A stretch of DNA of 36,205 nt. Source: Gluconobacter kanchanaburiensis NBRC 103587. Its GTDB lineage: Bacteria > Pseudomonadota > Alphaproteobacteria > Acetobacterales > Acetobacteraceae. The notes under the pieces are model-generated. The model saw nothing but the letters and a program-made list of their open reading frames with translations. It was not told the origin of the DNA and did not search any database. Below, in pieces: positions 11,444-21,799 of this stretch. The first letter of the stretch is position 1, and each line of letters begins with the position of its first letter. The translations under genes and the position numbers were made by a program. The stretch lies in NCBI RefSeq assembly GCF_007988905.1, contig NZ_BJVA01000021.1, positions 1 to 36,205 of the forward strand, read 5' to 3'.

Positions 11444-12405
11444 GGCTGTTTCGTACCGTCTGTTCGCGGTGAGGGTAAGGACGGATCGGGTTTTGCGTTA
11501 TCCGGCTTTTCGGGGGTGGGTTTGTCTGGCGTCGGAGCCTGGGGCGGCGGGGCGGGCTGATGGACAACCATCCGGTCCGGGAGTCTGAGATCAATGGACT
11601 GCACAGGTCTCTCAAGTAGACGCATGCTCTGCTGGTATCGGGCAAGGCGCGCGAATGCCGCAGCTTCCTCGCCTTCCGGCAAAAGAACGGTGGTTCCATC
11701 CTTGAGGGTTGCGTTCCAGCGGCGGTTGCCGACGCGGATCAGGGCTGTGATCTGGCTTTTGACGACCGGTTCGTGGTTCATCGCATCGATCACGCTGGCG
11801 GCTGCGGTATTGGCGCCTTCACCCACGACAAGCGGCAACTGAAGGAAGGCCTGAGCATTTTTTCCGGTCATCCCTTGATCCGGAACCTCTTCGCCCGCTC
11901 GGTTGATGAGCATGAAATGCCCTCGATCCTGCCACACGGCAATCGGTGTCCGCTCAACGAGCGTAATGATCACGGTGTCAGGCATATGACGTTCGACGGT
12001 GGCATGATCGATGAAGGGGAGTTCGTCCAGTCTCTGACGGGCGGCTTCGACGGAGAATCCGAAAATGGGATGACCGGTGGATGTCCCGAGCGCGTCAAGA
12101 ATTGAGGCTTCGCTGGTCATGCCGCGACCGTTGATGACGATGTGCCGGATGGGCAGAGGTTCCATCTCCACGAGACGTGCGCGCAGAGGGGCGAAACGCT
12201 CTTCGGAAGCCGCGTCGTAAAGCAGTCGCATTCCTGCGCCTGCCAAGCCCATCACAACCAGAAGGACGATCGCAGGCCTGACCAGACGCCTTTGCCGGCG
12301 CCAGAACAGCTTTGCCCGTGAAGGACGGTTTTCCTGAGGCGGCATGGCCCCGGAATACCGTTCCCGGACAAAATCATCTCTCTGAAAGGACGGATCCTCT
12401 CGCAT
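11440..12405 (-). CDS. ftsQ: Cell division protein FtsQ
   Basis: FtsQ is the bitopic scaffold that links early and late divisome proteins (FtsQLB). The 321-residue protein has a basic cytoplasmic tail (1-42), one transmembrane helix (about 43-64), a POTRA domain (about 84-155, PIRHIVINGRGMTSEASILDAL) and the FtsQ beta domain (VERTPIAVWQDRG to about 275). A Pro/Lys/Asp-rich, low-complexity C-terminal tail (about 277-321) lies outside the family core. The start overlaps the ddl stop by one base (TGATG). It is positioned between ddl and ftsA, the standard dcw order. Confidence 0.95.
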   Translation of the reverse strand: MREDPSFQRDDFVRERYSGAMPPQENRPSRAKLFWRRQRRLVRPAIVLLVVMGLAGAGMRLLYDAASEERFAPLRARLVEMEPLPIRHIVINGRGMTSEASILDALGTSTGHPIFGFSVEAARQRLDELPFIDHATVERHMPDTVIITLVERTPIAVWQDRGHFMLINRAGEEVPDQGMTGKNAQAFLQLPLVVGEGANTAAASVIDAMNHEPVVKSQITALIRVGNRRWNATLKDGTTVLLPEGEEAAAFARLARYQQSMRLLERPVQSIDLRLPDRMVVHQPAPPPQAPTPDKPTPEKPDNAKPDPSLPSPRTDGTKQP

Positions 12406-13316
12406 CAGCGCGTCAGTGCCTCCCTGACCATCCAGTCACACAGGTCCGGATAGGAAATGCCGCAATAGGCGGCCTGTTCTGGAAGCAGGGACGTCGGCGT
12501 CATCCCCGGCTGTGTGTTGACTTCGAGAATGACCAGCGTGTCGGTCTCTCCGTCGTAACGGAAATCAGTGCGACTGGCGCCCTTGCACCCAAGCACCTGA
12601 TGGGCGCGTAGGGCATAGTGGAGAGCGCGATCCGTAACGGCCTGGGGAAGGTCTGCCGGGACGACGTGACGTGAGCCGCCTGCCTTATATTTAGCTTCGA
12701 AGTCGTAGAAATTCGCGGTTTCGCAAGGCAGGATATCCGTGACGGCGAGGGCGCGATCGCCCATCACACCGGCCGTCAGCTCGCGGCCGGGAATAAAGCT
12801 TTCGACAAGCGCTTCTTTTCCGAAGCGCCAGTTCTTCGCGATCTGGGCACGTCGATTATCTCCCACCCGGACGATTTCAACGCCCACGGAAGAGCCTTCT
12901 GCAACCGGCTTGATGACATAGGGCGCGCAGAGCGGGTCGGCTTCGAGCAGTTCATCAATCGTTACCACACGTCCCTGTGCAACGGGCAGGCCTGCAGCGG
13001 CCAGCAGGATTCGCGTTGCGCCCTTGTCCATGGCCACGGCAGATGCCCGGACGCCGGAATGGGTATAGGGCAGTCCCAGCCATTCCAGAACGCCCTGAAT
13101 GGCGCCATCTTCACCCAGTGGTCCGTGCAGCGCATTGAACACGACATCGGGGGCAGCGGCTCTGAGAGCGGAGATGGTCGTGACGATATCCGGACCGACA
13201 TCAATCGGCGTGACGTCGTGCCCTTTTTCGCGAAGGGCCTCGATGGCTGCGGCGCCACTGACGAGACTGACAGGCCGCTCACTGGATGTTCCGCCCAACA
13301 GGACTGCGACCTTCAT
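12405..13316 (-). CDS. ddl: D-alanine--D-alanine ligase
   Basis: Ddl makes the D-Ala-D-Ala dipeptide that MurF adds to the muropeptide. The 303-residue ATP-grasp enzyme shows the N-terminal [14 protein letters not shown] glycine loop, the ATP-binding YVIKPVAEGSSVGVE, and the C-terminal LEVNTQPGMTPTSLLP metal/substrate loop; the HGPLGEDG motif is also present. I placed the start at 13316 because this ATG forms an ATGA overlap with the murB stop, has GGAG nine bases upstream, and gives the exact family N-terminus. The longer open frame upstream reads through murB and is not real. Confidence 0.97.
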   Translation of the reverse strand: MKVAVLLGGTSSERPVSLVSGAAAIEALREKGHDVTPIDVGPDIVTTISALRAAAPDVVFNALHGPLGEDGAIQGVLEWLGLPYTHSGVRASAVAMDKGATRILLAAAGLPVAQGRVVTIDELLEADPLCAPYVIKPVAEGSSVGVEIVRVGDNRRAQIAKNWRFGKEALVESFIPGRELTAGVMGDRALAVTDILPCETANFYDFEAKYKAGGSRHVVPADLPQAVTDRALHYALRAHQVLGCKGASRTDFRYDGETDTLVILEVNTQPGMTPTSLLPEQAAYCGISYPDLCDWMVREALTR

Positions 13317-14233
13317 GACGTCTTTTCTCCTTCGGATCTGCGTCCGATACGTTTGATTTCCCAATGCAGGTCGATCCCGCTTTGCGCCAGCACTTTGTCG
13401 CGTACTGTATCGCCCAGGGTTTCCAGATCCGCGCTGCTGGCCTGTCCCAGATTGAGCAGGAAATTGCAGTGCTTTTCGCTGACCTGTGCGTCTCCGATCC
13501 TGAGGCCACGACATCCCGCATCGTCGATCAGTTTCCAGGCCTTATGACCGTCGGGATTGCGGAATGTGGAGCCGCCTGTTCGCGCCCTTACGGGTTGGGA
13601 TGCTTCGCGGGACGCCTTGATTCCACTGATACGGTCGCGGATGGAGGAGACATCGTCTGCGACGCCGCGCAGGGATGCCCGCACGACGACGCTGTCCGGC
13701 GGAAGGTCCGAATGACGGTATGCAAAGCCGAGTTCGGACCGCGAGAGGCGGCGCAACTCGCCATTGCAGGCCAGGACATCTGCCCATTCCAGAACGGCGT
13801 CGATATCCGATCCGTAGGCGCCGGCGTTCATGCGGACGGCGCCGCCAATTGAACCGGGAATACCTGCGAGAAACTCCAGACCGGTCAGACCGGCGGCCGC
13901 GGCGTGTTCGGCGACCGTGACGTCCAGAGCGGCTGCGCCCACGATCAGACTGGTGCCCTGGACCTCAATGTCGGCAAAACCGCGTGCGAGCCGGATGACT
14001 GTCCCCGCAATGCCGCCATCGCGAATAATGACGTTCGAACAGGCTCCCAGCACCGTTACCGGCATGGAGGCAGGTTTTTCTTTCAGGAAGACGGTAAGAT
14101 CTTCCTGATCTTCCGGGATGAACAGCCAGTCCGCCGGGCCACCGACCCGGAACCAGGCGCGAGGCCCGAGAGGTGCGTTTGGTGTCAGTCTGCCGCGTAG
14201 TCCGGAAACGGGAAAAACGCTAACGTCCGTCAT
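13313..14233 (-). CDS. murB: UDP-N-acetylenolpyruvoylglucosamine reductase
   Basis: MurB is the FAD enzyme that reduces UDP-GlcNAc-enolpyruvate to UDP-MurNAc with NADPH. The 306-residue sequence shows the FAD-binding [12 protein letters not shown] and [17 protein letters not shown] stretches and the catalytic serine region [10 protein letters not shown], then [19 protein letters not shown]. Length and motifs place it in the shorter type II MurB group common in alphaproteobacteria and Gram-positives. It overlaps murC (ATGA) upstream and ddl (ATGA) downstream. Confidence 0.96.
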   Translation of the reverse strand: MTDVSVFPVSGLRGRLTPNAPLGPRAWFRVGGPADWLFIPEDQEDLTVFLKEKPASMPVTVLGACSNVIIRDGGIAGTVIRLARGFADIEVQGTSLIVGAAALDVTVAEHAAAAGLTGLEFLAGIPGSIGGAVRMNAGAYGSDIDAVLEWADVLACNGELRRLSRSELGFAYRHSDLPPDSVVVRASLRGVADDVSSIRDRISGIKASREASQPVRARTGGSTFRNPDGHKAWKLIDDAGCRGLRIGDAQVSEKHCNFLLNLGQASSADLETLGDTVRDKVLAQSGIDLHWEIKRIGRRSEGEKTS

Positions 14234-15663
14234 GCCGCGCCTTCAGTTGCGGGTTGGCGGTTCAAGGCTTCGAGCTGGGCGGGGAGGGCCTGTGCCCAGT
14301 GGGTGATGGTGCCGGCGCCAAGGCAGACAACGTAATCGCCCGGTTTGGCGATGGCGTTGATCATTTCCGGCAGGTGGGCGGGGTCAGGAAGCGGTACGAC
14401 CGAGCGGTGACCGCGGTCGCGCAGCCCCTCGACCAGAGCATCGCGATCGGCATGTTCGATAGGTGTTTCGCCAGCGGCATAGACATCGGCCACGATGACC
14501 GTGTCGGCGTCGTTCATGCAGGTGCAGAACTCGCTGAACAGGACTTTGAGGCGTGAATAACGGTGCGGCTGCATGACCGCGATGACGTTTTTCGCGCCAG
14601 CCTGGCGGGCGGCTTTGAGGACGGCTGCGATTTCCACGGGATGGTGGCCATAGTCATCGATGATCGAGATGCCGTTATATTCGCCGGTACGTGTGAAACG
14701 GCGCTGAACGCCCTTGAATGTCGTCAGGGCGGACGCGATGACGGAATCGCTGATTTCCATTTCGAGGGCTACGGCGATCGCGGCGAGCGAATTCAGGACA
14801 TTATGGTGTCCGAGCATCGGCAGGCGGAATGGGCCTGCGCGTCGTGAGCGGTTGCGCTGACGGTTCGTCACCACGACCTCAAATGTCGCGCCGCGCTTGT
14901 CCATCACGACCTTCTCGGCGCGGATGTCGGCCTGCGGGCTGAAGCCGTAGGTTATGACGCGGTGGTCGGACAGGCGCGGGATCATCTGCTGAACCTGAGG
15001 GTGATCCACGCACAGGACCGCGAAACCGTAGAACGGAATATTTGAGACGAACTGGTCGTAGCCGGCCTGCATGGCTTCTTCCGTTCCCCAGTGATCCAGA
15101 TGTTCCGGATCCATGTTGGTGACGACGGCAATCACGGCCGGAAGACGCAGGAACGAGCCGTCGCTCTCATCGGCTTCGACCACCATCCAGTCGCCCGAGC
15201 CCATGCGGGTATTGGTGCCGTAAGCCTCGATGATGCCGCCATTGATGACGGTCGGATCAAGTTTGGCATGCTCCAGAACACAGGCGACGAGGCTTGTCGT
15301 TGTGGTTTTGCCGTGTGTGCCGCCAATCGCAACCGACCAGCGAAGACGCATCAGTTCTGCCAGCATCTCGGCCCGGCGGACTACGGGAATAAGCTTGGCA
15401 CGGGCCGCCACGACTTCGGGGTTGTCCTTTTTCACGGCGGTCGAGGTTACGACGACCTGTGCGTCCCCGAGATTGGCGGCGTCATGTCCGATATGGACTA
15501 CGATCCCCGACTGTCGCAGGCGCTGTACATTCGCGCCCTCTGAAATGTCGGATCCCTGAACCTTGTATCCCAGCATATGCAGGACTTCGGCTATGCCGGA
15601 CATGCCGATGCCGCCGATACCGACGAAGTGAATGGTTCCGATGTTCAGGGGTAGCGCGCGCAT
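14230..15663 (-). CDS. murC: UDP-N-acetylmuramate--L-alanine ligase
   Basis: MurC is the first of the Mur ligases, adding L-Ala to UDP-MurNAc. The N-terminal Rossmann-like domain begins [14 protein letters not shown] (12-25), the ATP P-loop is GGTHGKTTT at 114-122, and the central domain has the [11 protein letters not shown] and [11 protein letters not shown] motifs; the C-terminal domain shows [11 protein letters not shown] and QPHRYSR. Length 477 is normal. Its ATG lies 39 bases after the murG stop, one of the few real gaps within the dcw chain. Confidence 0.97.
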   Translation of the reverse strand: MRALPLNIGTIHFVGIGGIGMSGIAEVLHMLGYKVQGSDISEGANVQRLRQSGIVVHIGHDAANLGDAQVVVTSTAVKKDNPEVVAARAKLIPVVRRAEMLAELMRLRWSVAIGGTHGKTTTTSLVACVLEHAKLDPTVINGGIIEAYGTNTRMGSGDWMVVEADESDGSFLRLPAVIAVVTNMDPEHLDHWGTEEAMQAGYDQFVSNIPFYGFAVLCVDHPQVQQMIPRLSDHRVITYGFSPQADIRAEKVVMDKRGATFEVVVTNRQRNRSRRAGPFRLPMLGHHNVLNSLAAIAVALEMEISDSVIASALTTFKGVQRRFTRTGEYNGISIIDDYGHHPVEIAAVLKAARQAGAKNVIAVMQPHRYSRLKVLFSEFCTCMNDADTVIVADVYAAGETPIEHADRDALVEGLRDRGHRSVVPLPDPAHLPEMINAIAKPGDYVVCLGAGTITHWAQALPAQLEALNRQPATEGAA

Positions 15664-15702
15664 AAGGCAGGGACTCTTTGGGTAGAAACTAAAAACAGGG
15701 GA

Positions 15703-16797
15703 TCAGGAGAGAGTGGATTCAATCAGATCAGCAACTTTTGCGGCAGCATGAGGGCGCGCGCAGTGATGAGCGGCATTTGCTGCATGTTCGAGCTTCTCAG
15801 GATTGGAAAAGAGATCTGTCAGAAGCGCTGTCAGGACGGGTGGGGTAAAATCGTTCTGACGGATCATCCAGGCGGCCTGTGTATCAACCAGTGCCTGAGC
15901 ATTTGCCCCCTGTTCGTCGGAGGCGGCTATGGGCAGAGGTACAAGAATGGACGGCCGACCGGCCATGGTCAGTTCTGCCACCGATGAGCCACCTGCGCGC
16001 CCGATGACAAGATGCGCCTTTTCCAGACAGGCGGGAACGTCTGTAAAGAAGGGGGCGGCTTCGATCTCGATTCCGGCTTCCTTATAAATCAGTCGGACGC
16101 GTTCCAGATCTTCTGTGCGGATCTGCTGCGTGACGGTGAGCCTTCCTCGGATTGCGACGGGAAGCTCGGCCAGTGCCCGAGGGACGATTTCCGAAAAGAC
16201 CCGCGCCCCCAGAGAGCCGCCCCAGATCAGAAGATGGATGCGGTCTGTGGGTGCTTCATAGGGACGGCCATAAAGAGCCTCGATACCGGCGCGCACAGGC
16301 ATGCCGGTCAGGGTCGTCTGTGCGTTCAGGGGCAGTTTCGCGACGGCTGCGTAGGATGTGGCAATCAACGGCTTGAACCGGGAAAGGAAAGCATTTGCCT
16401 GTCCAAGCACGGCATTGCCCTCATGAATGACCATCTTGGGCCGCTTCGTTGTTGGCAGCACGCGTGAGGCGGTCAGGGGGGGGATGGAAGGATATCCGCC
16501 GAAGCCCACGACGGCTGCGGCGTCCAGTGATTTCAGAACCCGATGGGCCTGTATCATGCCGCGCATCAAGGCCAGAACCCCGCGGATTTTGCCACGTAAC
16601 CCTTTGCCTGCGACGCCCGCGCCGTCCAGAACGTATTGGGGCCTGTCTTTGAACAGTCCCGTCTCACGCTTGCCATGCCGGGCATCGGTCATCAGGACGA
16701 GATCGTGACCACGTTCCGCAAGTACGGACGCAACGGCTTCTGCCGGGAAAAAATGACCTCCGGTGCCGCCTGCGGCAATAACGATGGGGCGGCTCAC
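15703..16797 (-). CDS. murG: UDP-GlcNAc:undecaprenyl-PP-MurNAc-pentapeptide GlcNAc transferase
   Basis: MurG turns lipid I into lipid II on the inner face of the membrane. The 364-residue GT-B enzyme has the N-terminal acceptor loop GGTGGHFFPA (about 10-19), a second glycine loop IWGGSLGARVFSE, and the C-terminal donor-binding GRAGGSSVAELTMAGRPSILVPLP. The start codon is GTG, overlapping the ftsW stop as GTGA; this is the only non-ATG start in the dcw chain. Neighbours ftsW (flippase-associated SEDS polymerase) and murC fit the standard order. Confidence 0.97.
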   Translation of the reverse strand: MSRPIVIAAGGTGGHFFPAEAVASVLAERGHDLVLMTDARHGKRETGLFKDRPQYVLDGAGVAGKGLRGKIRGVLALMRGMIQAHRVLKSLDAAAVVGFGGYPSIPPLTASRVLPTTKRPKMVIHEGNAVLGQANAFLSRFKPLIATSYAAVAKLPLNAQTTLTGMPVRAGIEALYGRPYEAPTDRIHLLIWGGSLGARVFSEIVPRALAELPVAIRGRLTVTQQIRTEDLERVRLIYKEAGIEIEAAPFFTDVPACLEKAHLVIGRAGGSSVAELTMAGRPSILVPLPIAASDEQGANAQALVDTQAAWMIRQNDFTPPVLTALLTDLFSNPEKLEHAANAAHHCARPHAAAKVADLIESTLS

Positions 16798-17987
16798 GGG
16801 GCGTTCCTTTCAAACAAGGGGCTTTGGCCATAAGGCACAGAGGTTTTCTGGCTGATCCGGCTCGGGCCGACATGATGGCGGGTCAGGGCCAGAACCATTC
16901 CCACGGTCAGAGCCACCGACATTGCCGAACTGCCACCATAGGAAATGAAGGGCAGGGTCATGCCCTTTGTGGGGATCAGATGCAATGTCGAGCCCATGTT
17001 GACGAATGCCTGAAGGCCGAAGCCTGTCACCAGACCCGCAGCGGACACGATGACGAACGGATCGTCTTCATGCATCAGTTTGAGCAGGGTTCGCAGAACG
17101 ATGATGCCGAAAAGCAGAATGATGCCAACACACAGGATCAGACCGTATTCTTCGCCGGCAACGGCGAACACAAAGTCTGCATGGGCGTCCGGAAGCAGGT
17201 CCTTGACGCGACCCTCACCAGGCCCCCGTCCTAGAAGGCCACCATTTCCGAATGCCCGGAGAGCCGTATCGATCTGATAGTGGTCGCCCACATCAGGATG
17301 CAGAAAGCGCTGAACACGAGACTGGACGTGCGGGAAGACGATATAGGCGACTGCAAAGGCGCCTGCCATGCCTGCGACGCACAGCCCGACCCAGTAGAGC
17401 TTGAGACCGTCGACAAAAAGCTGGGTCATGAAGACCATCGTGATGACGGACAGCATGCCGATATCCGGCTGGGATTTCAGCAGAACCAGAATGAAGCCGA
17501 AACACAGAAATGCGATTAGCATTCCAGGAAAGGCAATATTCCCCCACATAACAACTGAGCGTCGGGCAGACAGCAACCAGCCCGTGACGACAGCAAAGCA
17601 GGGCTTGAGGAATTCGGAAGGCTGAACTGACATCATTGGCAGCGCGATCCAGCGGCGCGCACCTTTGATTTCCATACCGTGAACCAGTGTCATCGCGGTG
17701 GCGCCGAGCGCAATGATTCCGCCGATGATCGCGAGTTTTCTGACAGCCTGTCGCGAGAGATAGGATGTGCCGAGCACGATGGCGCCGGCAAGAGCCAGAA
17801 AGATCACCTGTTTAAGAATGAACATGTTGCGCGATGCGCCGATACGCGATGCCACTGCGGGGCTTGCGGCGAGCATCAGCACATATCCCAGTCCGATCAG
17901 CAGACCGACACAGGCTAGCGTTACTCGATCAAGATTGCGCCACCAGCGGGCAACGGCAGAGGCATCGACGCGGGACAGTCCCGACAT
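16794..17987 (-). CDS. ftsW: SEDS-family septal peptidoglycan glycosyltransferase FtsW
   Basis: FtsW is the multi-pass membrane partner of FtsI and polymerises septal peptidoglycan from lipid II. The 397-residue protein has about ten hydrophobic helices. Family marks are PSEFLKPC in the middle, FVFAVAGEEYGLI and the C-terminal FISYGGSSAM motif before the last helix. It starts four bases before the murD stop region (murD ends at 17992) and overlaps murG by four bases. It is complete. Confidence 0.96.
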   Translation of the reverse strand: MSGLSRVDASAVARWWRNLDRVTLACVGLLIGLGYVLMLAASPAVASRIGASRNMFILKQVIFLALAGAIVLGTSYLSRQAVRKLAIIGGIIALGATAMTLVHGMEIKGARRWIALPMMSVQPSEFLKPCFAVVTGWLLSARRSVVMWGNIAFPGMLIAFLCFGFILVLLKSQPDIGMLSVITMVFMTQLFVDGLKLYWVGLCVAGMAGAFAVAYIVFPHVQSRVQRFLHPDVGDHYQIDTALRAFGNGGLLGRGPGEGRVKDLLPDAHADFVFAVAGEEYGLILCVGIILLFGIIVLRTLLKLMHEDDPFVIVSAAGLVTGFGLQAFVNMGSTLHLIPTKGMTLPFISYGGSSAMSVALTVGMVLALTRHHVGPSRISQKTSVPYGQSPLFERNAP

Positions 17988-17991
17988 GGTG

Positions 17992-19338
17992 TCAATTCTC
18001 CTGCATCTGCGTGAGGGTGGCGCCGGAATGGGCTGATTTTACGATATTATCGCAAATCCTGAGAAAGTGTGAACCTCGATCCTCAAAACTGCGAAATTGA
18101 TCAAAACTTGCACAGGCCGGTGAGAGCAGAACGACAGGAAGACCCTGATGGAGAGCAGCACTGAAAGCTGCGGGCACAGCTTTTTCCAGTGTCTCACAAA
18201 GTGTATAGGGTACGTTGTTCGTTTCCAGCGTTATCGCCAGTTCGGTCGCGTCCTGCCCAATCAAAAATGCCTGTGCGATATGACCGAACAACGGGGTCAG
18301 GCTTTCGATACCGCCAGCTTTTGCGACGCCGCCTGCGATCCACATGACTTTTTCATAGGATGCGAGCGCCTTAGATGCGGCCTCGGCATTTGTGGCTTTG
18401 CTGTCATTGATGAATGAAACGCCGTTGCATTCGGCAATTTTCTGCAGACGGTGCTCCAGACCGGGAAATGATTTCAGACTGGTTCGGATATCGTTATCAT
18501 CAAGGCCCAGATGATGCGCGACCGCTAAGGCGGCGCCGACATTCTGGGCATTGTGCCGACCGGGCAGGGCGGGGCCGTCGAAAGATGGCAGGGTGTCGAC
18601 ATTCAGCTCGATAACCTTCAGACCCCGCGCGCGCAGTTCGGATGCGATCGAGCGGCACCAGCTGTCGTCCACACCGATGACTGCGAGATCCTGCGGTCCC
18701 ATATTATCGAAGACATGCGCCTTGGCCGCAGCATAGCCGCCCATGCTGCCGTGCCTGTCCAGATGGTCCGGTGTGAGGTTCAGAAGACAGGAGGCGCTGG
18801 CATGGAAACAGTCCAGTCGTTCAAGCATATAGGACGACATTTCGATGACGTAGACGCCGTCATCGGGAAGAAGTGGCAGCGCAAGGGAGGCCGTACCCAG
18901 GTTGCCACCTGCCACGCAGGGGCGCCCCGCCGTCGTGAAGAGATGTGCGATCAGGGCCGTCGTGGTCGATTTCCCGTTCGTTCCGGTAACAGCGACGAAT
19001 GCGGCCTTTGAACCGGATTTCCGGACGGCCCGATACAGGATCTCTGCATCGGACAGGATCTGGATGCCCTGCTGTCTTGCGAGATCGGCAACGGGATGGG
19101 GGTTCGGGAAAAGATGCGGAATGCCAGGCGACAGAATAAGCGCCGTCATGCCTGAAAGGTTGTGCAGAGGAGCGAGCGTAAGATTGGGATGGGCTGGGAG
19201 ATCAGCGTTGCGATCGTCCCATGCCTGAACCTGTGCTCCCATTCCAAGGAGTGCTTGCACGACCGCTGCGCCATTGCGTCCCAGGCCGCAGACGGCATAA
19301 CGCTCGCCGGTCAGAAGGTGGGGAGAAAAACTGCTCAT
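17992..19338 (-). CDS. murD: UDP-N-acetylmuramoyl-L-alanine--D-glutamate ligase
   Basis: MurD adds D-Glu to UDP-MurNAc-L-Ala. The 448-residue protein begins with the UDP-binding [13 protein letters not shown], has the P-loop GTNGKSTT at 119-126, [13 protein letters not shown] in the centre, and [17 protein letters not shown] with MWIAGG in the C-terminal domain. I set the start at 19338, where the ATG overlaps the mraY stop as ATGA; an open frame that continues another 70 codons upstream lies inside mraY and lacks family similarity. Normal length. Confidence 0.96.
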   Translation of the reverse strand: MSSFSPHLLTGERYAVCGLGRNGAAVVQALLGMGAQVQAWDDRNADLPAHPNLTLAPLHNLSGMTALILSPGIPHLFPNPHPVADLARQQGIQILSDAEILYRAVRKSGSKAAFVAVTGTNGKSTTTALIAHLFTTAGRPCVAGGNLGTASLALPLLPDDGVYVIEMSSYMLERLDCFHASASCLLNLTPDHLDRHGSMGGYAAAKAHVFDNMGPQDLAVIGVDDSWCRSIASELRARGLKVIELNVDTLPSFDGPALPGRHNAQNVGAALAVAHHLGLDDNDIRTSLKSFPGLEHRLQKIAECNGVSFINDSKATNAEAASKALASYEKVMWIAGGVAKAGGIESLTPLFGHIAQAFLIGQDATELAITLETNNVPYTLCETLEKAVPAAFSAALHQGLPVVLLSPACASFDQFRSFEDRGSHFLRICDNIVKSAHSGATLTQMQEN

Positions 19339-20426
19339 CGCAGTTTCAGCGTTGCGAGGCCGCACAGGCCGAGGACGATCGAAACAATCCAGAAGCGTAT
19401 GACGATTTTCGGTTCCTGCCAGCCTTTCTTTTCGAAATGGTGGTGCAGGGGGGCCATCAGGAACACCCGCCGTCCTGTTCGTTTGAACCAGAAGATCTGA
19501 ATGACGACCGACAGGGTCTCTGCGACGAAAACGCCGCCCACGATGCACAGGACGAGTTCATGTTTGGTGGCAACGGCTATGGCGCCCAGTGCGCCTCCGA
19601 GCGAAAGCGAGCCTGTATCGCCCATGAAAACGGCCGCAGGAGGTGCGTTGAACCAGAGAAATCCGAGGCCTGCTCCGATAAGCGCAGCGCAGAAGACAGC
19701 GAGTTCACCCGTACCCGGCACGGGGTGAAGCTGGAGATAGTCGGCAAAGACGTGGTTGCCGACGAGATAGGAAATCAGGGCAAAAACGAGAGCCGCGATG
19801 ACGACGGGAACAATGGCGAGACCATCCAGCCCGTCCGTAAAATTCACGGCATTGCCAAAGCCCGTAATCGTGATCATGGCAAAGATCGGGAAGGCATAGC
19901 CCAGAGGAAGCAGCACGTCCTTGACGAACGGGAAGGCGACCATGTTCCGCAGTTCAGGAGGGGTCAGGGACTGGAGCCATATCCCTGCGACAAGCGACGC
20001 CAGAAACTCACATCCCAGTCGCGTCCGTTTGGAGACGCCCGTGGTATTGCGTCTGGAGAGTTTCAGGTAGTCATCCGCGAAACCGACAGCCCCGAACGCC
20101 GCCGTCGTCAGCATGACGGCCCAGACGAAACCGTTCGTCAGATCAGCCCAGAGCAGCGTTGCGGAAAACAGTGCGATCAGAATCAGCATTCCGCCCATTG
20201 TGGGCGTTCCGGCCTTTTCCAGAATGTGACGTTCCGGGCCTACGGAACGGATGGGCTGTCCTTCACGCTGAATGCGCTTGAGCTGGGCAATGAACGGATT
20301 GCCCAGAGCCAGCGAAATGACCAGCGCTGTCAGACAGGCACATCCGGACCGGAATGTCAGATAGTGGAAGAGATTGAAAAACCCGCCGTGTGACGTGTCA
20401 TGGGCGGCGATAAGATTGAAAAGCAT
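19335..20426 (-). CDS. mraY: Phospho-N-acetylmuramoyl-pentapeptide transferase
   Basis: MraY transfers phospho-MurNAc-pentapeptide to undecaprenyl phosphate, making lipid I. The 363-residue protein has about ten membrane helices and the expected cytoplasmic acidic motifs: [20 protein letters not shown] and [11 protein letters not shown], plus [12 protein letters not shown] near the C-terminus. The N-terminal GTPTMGG-type motif appears as [11 protein letters not shown]. The start overlaps the murF stop by one base. Complete. Confidence 0.97.
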   Translation of the reverse strand: MLFNLIAAHDTSHGGFFNLFHYLTFRSGCACLTALVISLALGNPFIAQLKRIQREGQPIRSVGPERHILEKAGTPTMGGMLILIALFSATLLWADLTNGFVWAVMLTTAAFGAVGFADDYLKLSRRNTTGVSKRTRLGCEFLASLVAGIWLQSLTPPELRNMVAFPFVKDVLLPLGYAFPIFAMITITGFGNAVNFTDGLDGLAIVPVVIAALVFALISYLVGNHVFADYLQLHPVPGTGELAVFCAALIGAGLGFLWFNAPPAAVFMGDTGSLSLGGALGAIAVATKHELVLCIVGGVFVAETLSVVIQIFWFKRTGRRVFLMAPLHHHFEKKGWQEPKIVIRFWIVSIVLGLCGLATLKLR

Positions 20427-21799
20427 CAGGCAGAAACCGGGCTGGCAGCGTTATCGAGAACTGAGATCACATCACGCATCCGGCTGCCGAAGCTGCCTTT
20501 CACGAGCAGAAGATCACCGGGGCGGAGGGCATTGAGCAACATGGGGGCAAGAGACGCGGCGTCGCCTGCGTAGCCACCCTGAAGGGTGCTGGGCAGCGCG
20601 TCATAAAGGGAGCGCATATGGGGCCCGCAGCAGAAAGCGAGCGCGCCTGCTTTTGTGACCGCATCCGCCAGGGACCGGTGTTCGGCATCGGCAAATGTGC
20701 CGAGCTCACGAATGTCGCCGAGTGCGGCCACATGGCGCTGTGCCGGGAGCAGAACGAGCGTTGCAAGTGCCGCGCGGACACTGGGTGTGGACGCGTTATA
20801 GCTTTCGTCCAGAAGCTGCACGTCCTTCAGGATCGTACGGATCTGGCCACGGCCCGCGCCGGGCACGAAATCTTTCAGGGCTTCAGCCGCGGTTTTAATA
20901 TTTTCACCAAGTGCCGTGACTGCTCCAAGAGCCAGCGCGGCATTGCGGGCGAGGTGTTCGCCAGGTGCGGTCAGAGTGACGGAAACGGTACCGATGGGCA
21001 TGTGAAGCGTATACTGGCTGCCCTGCGCCGAACATTCCAGGCCTTCAAGACGCAGGTCCGCGTTCGGGGACAATCCGGAACGCCACAGAGTGCATCCCTC
21101 TGGAAGGGCAGACATGAGAAGATCCTGTCCGGGCGCGTCGTCCGGTACGACTGCAATACCCTGAGGCGGGAGCGCGGAAAGGAGAGAGGCTTTTTCGCGG
21201 GCAATTGCTTCAAGACTGCCCATGTGTCCCAGATGGGCGGTTCCGATCGTGGTGATGACCGCAACATCGGGGCGCACCTGAGCGGCGAGCGGGGCGATTT
21301 CTCCCACGTGGTTCATGCCGATTTCGCTGACGCAGAAAGAGGCGTTCTGAGGCAGGCGGGCCAGCGTGAGGGGAACCCCCCAGTGGTTGTTATAGGACGC
21401 GATGGCGGCATGGGTGGGGCCGATGGCCGAGAGGGCGACCTTCAGCATGTCCTTGGTTGTTGTCTTACCCACACTTCCCGTGACGGCGATGACTTTTCCC
21501 CTGAAGCGGGCGCGGGCATACCGCCCCAGGTTCACGAGGGCCGTCATGGTGTCAGGAACGATGAGCAGGCGGGGATCATCCACTCCGCCGGTTTCATGGA
21601 CGAGCACGCAGGCGGCTCCCCGGTCGAGCGCCTGCTGCACATGCTCATGACCGTCGCTTGTTTCGCCGCGCAGGGCAATGAACAGGTCTCCCGGTACAAG
21701 CGTCCGCGTGTCGATCGAAATGCCGGTGACGCTGACATCTGCTTCAAGCGTGCCGCCGGTTGCTGCGCGAAGATCCGCGCTGGTCCACAGAATGCTCAT
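20426..21799 (-). CDS. murF: UDP-MurNAc-tripeptide--D-alanyl-D-alanine ligase
   Basis: MurF adds the D-Ala-D-Ala made by Ddl to the muropeptide tripeptide. The 457-residue ligase has the N-terminal SIDTRTLVPGDLFIALRG substrate domain, the P-loop GSVGKTTT at 108-115, the carrier YNNHWGVPLTL motif, and the C-terminal DESYNASTPSVRAAL stretch. Overlaps murE by ATGA at its start and mraY by TGATG at its end, both signs of coupled translation. Confidence 0.97.
   Translation of the reverse strand: MSILWTSADLRAATGGTLEADVSVTGISIDTRTLVPGDLFIALRGETSDGHEHVQQALDRGAACVLVHETGGVDDPRLLIVPDTMTALVNLGRYARARFRGKVIAVTGSVGKTTTKDMLKVALSAIGPTHAAIASYNNHWGVPLTLARLPQNASFCVSEIGMNHVGEIAPLAAQVRPDVAVITTIGTAHLGHMGSLEAIAREKASLLSALPPQGIAVVPDDAPGQDLLMSALPEGCTLWRSGLSPNADLRLEGLECSAQGSQYTLHMPIGTVSVTLTAPGEHLARNAALALGAVTALGENIKTAAEALKDFVPGAGRGQIRTILKDVQLLDESYNASTPSVRAALATLVLLPAQRHVAALGDIRELGTFADAEHRSLADAVTKAGALAFCCGPHMRSLYDALPSTLQGGYAGDAASLAPMLLNALRPGDLLLVKGSFGSRMRDVISVLDNAASPVSA

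Noticed and set aside
13317-13514. N-terminal extension of ddl
   Set aside because: It reads through murB in another frame; the ATG at 13316 has a ribosome site and gives the family start.
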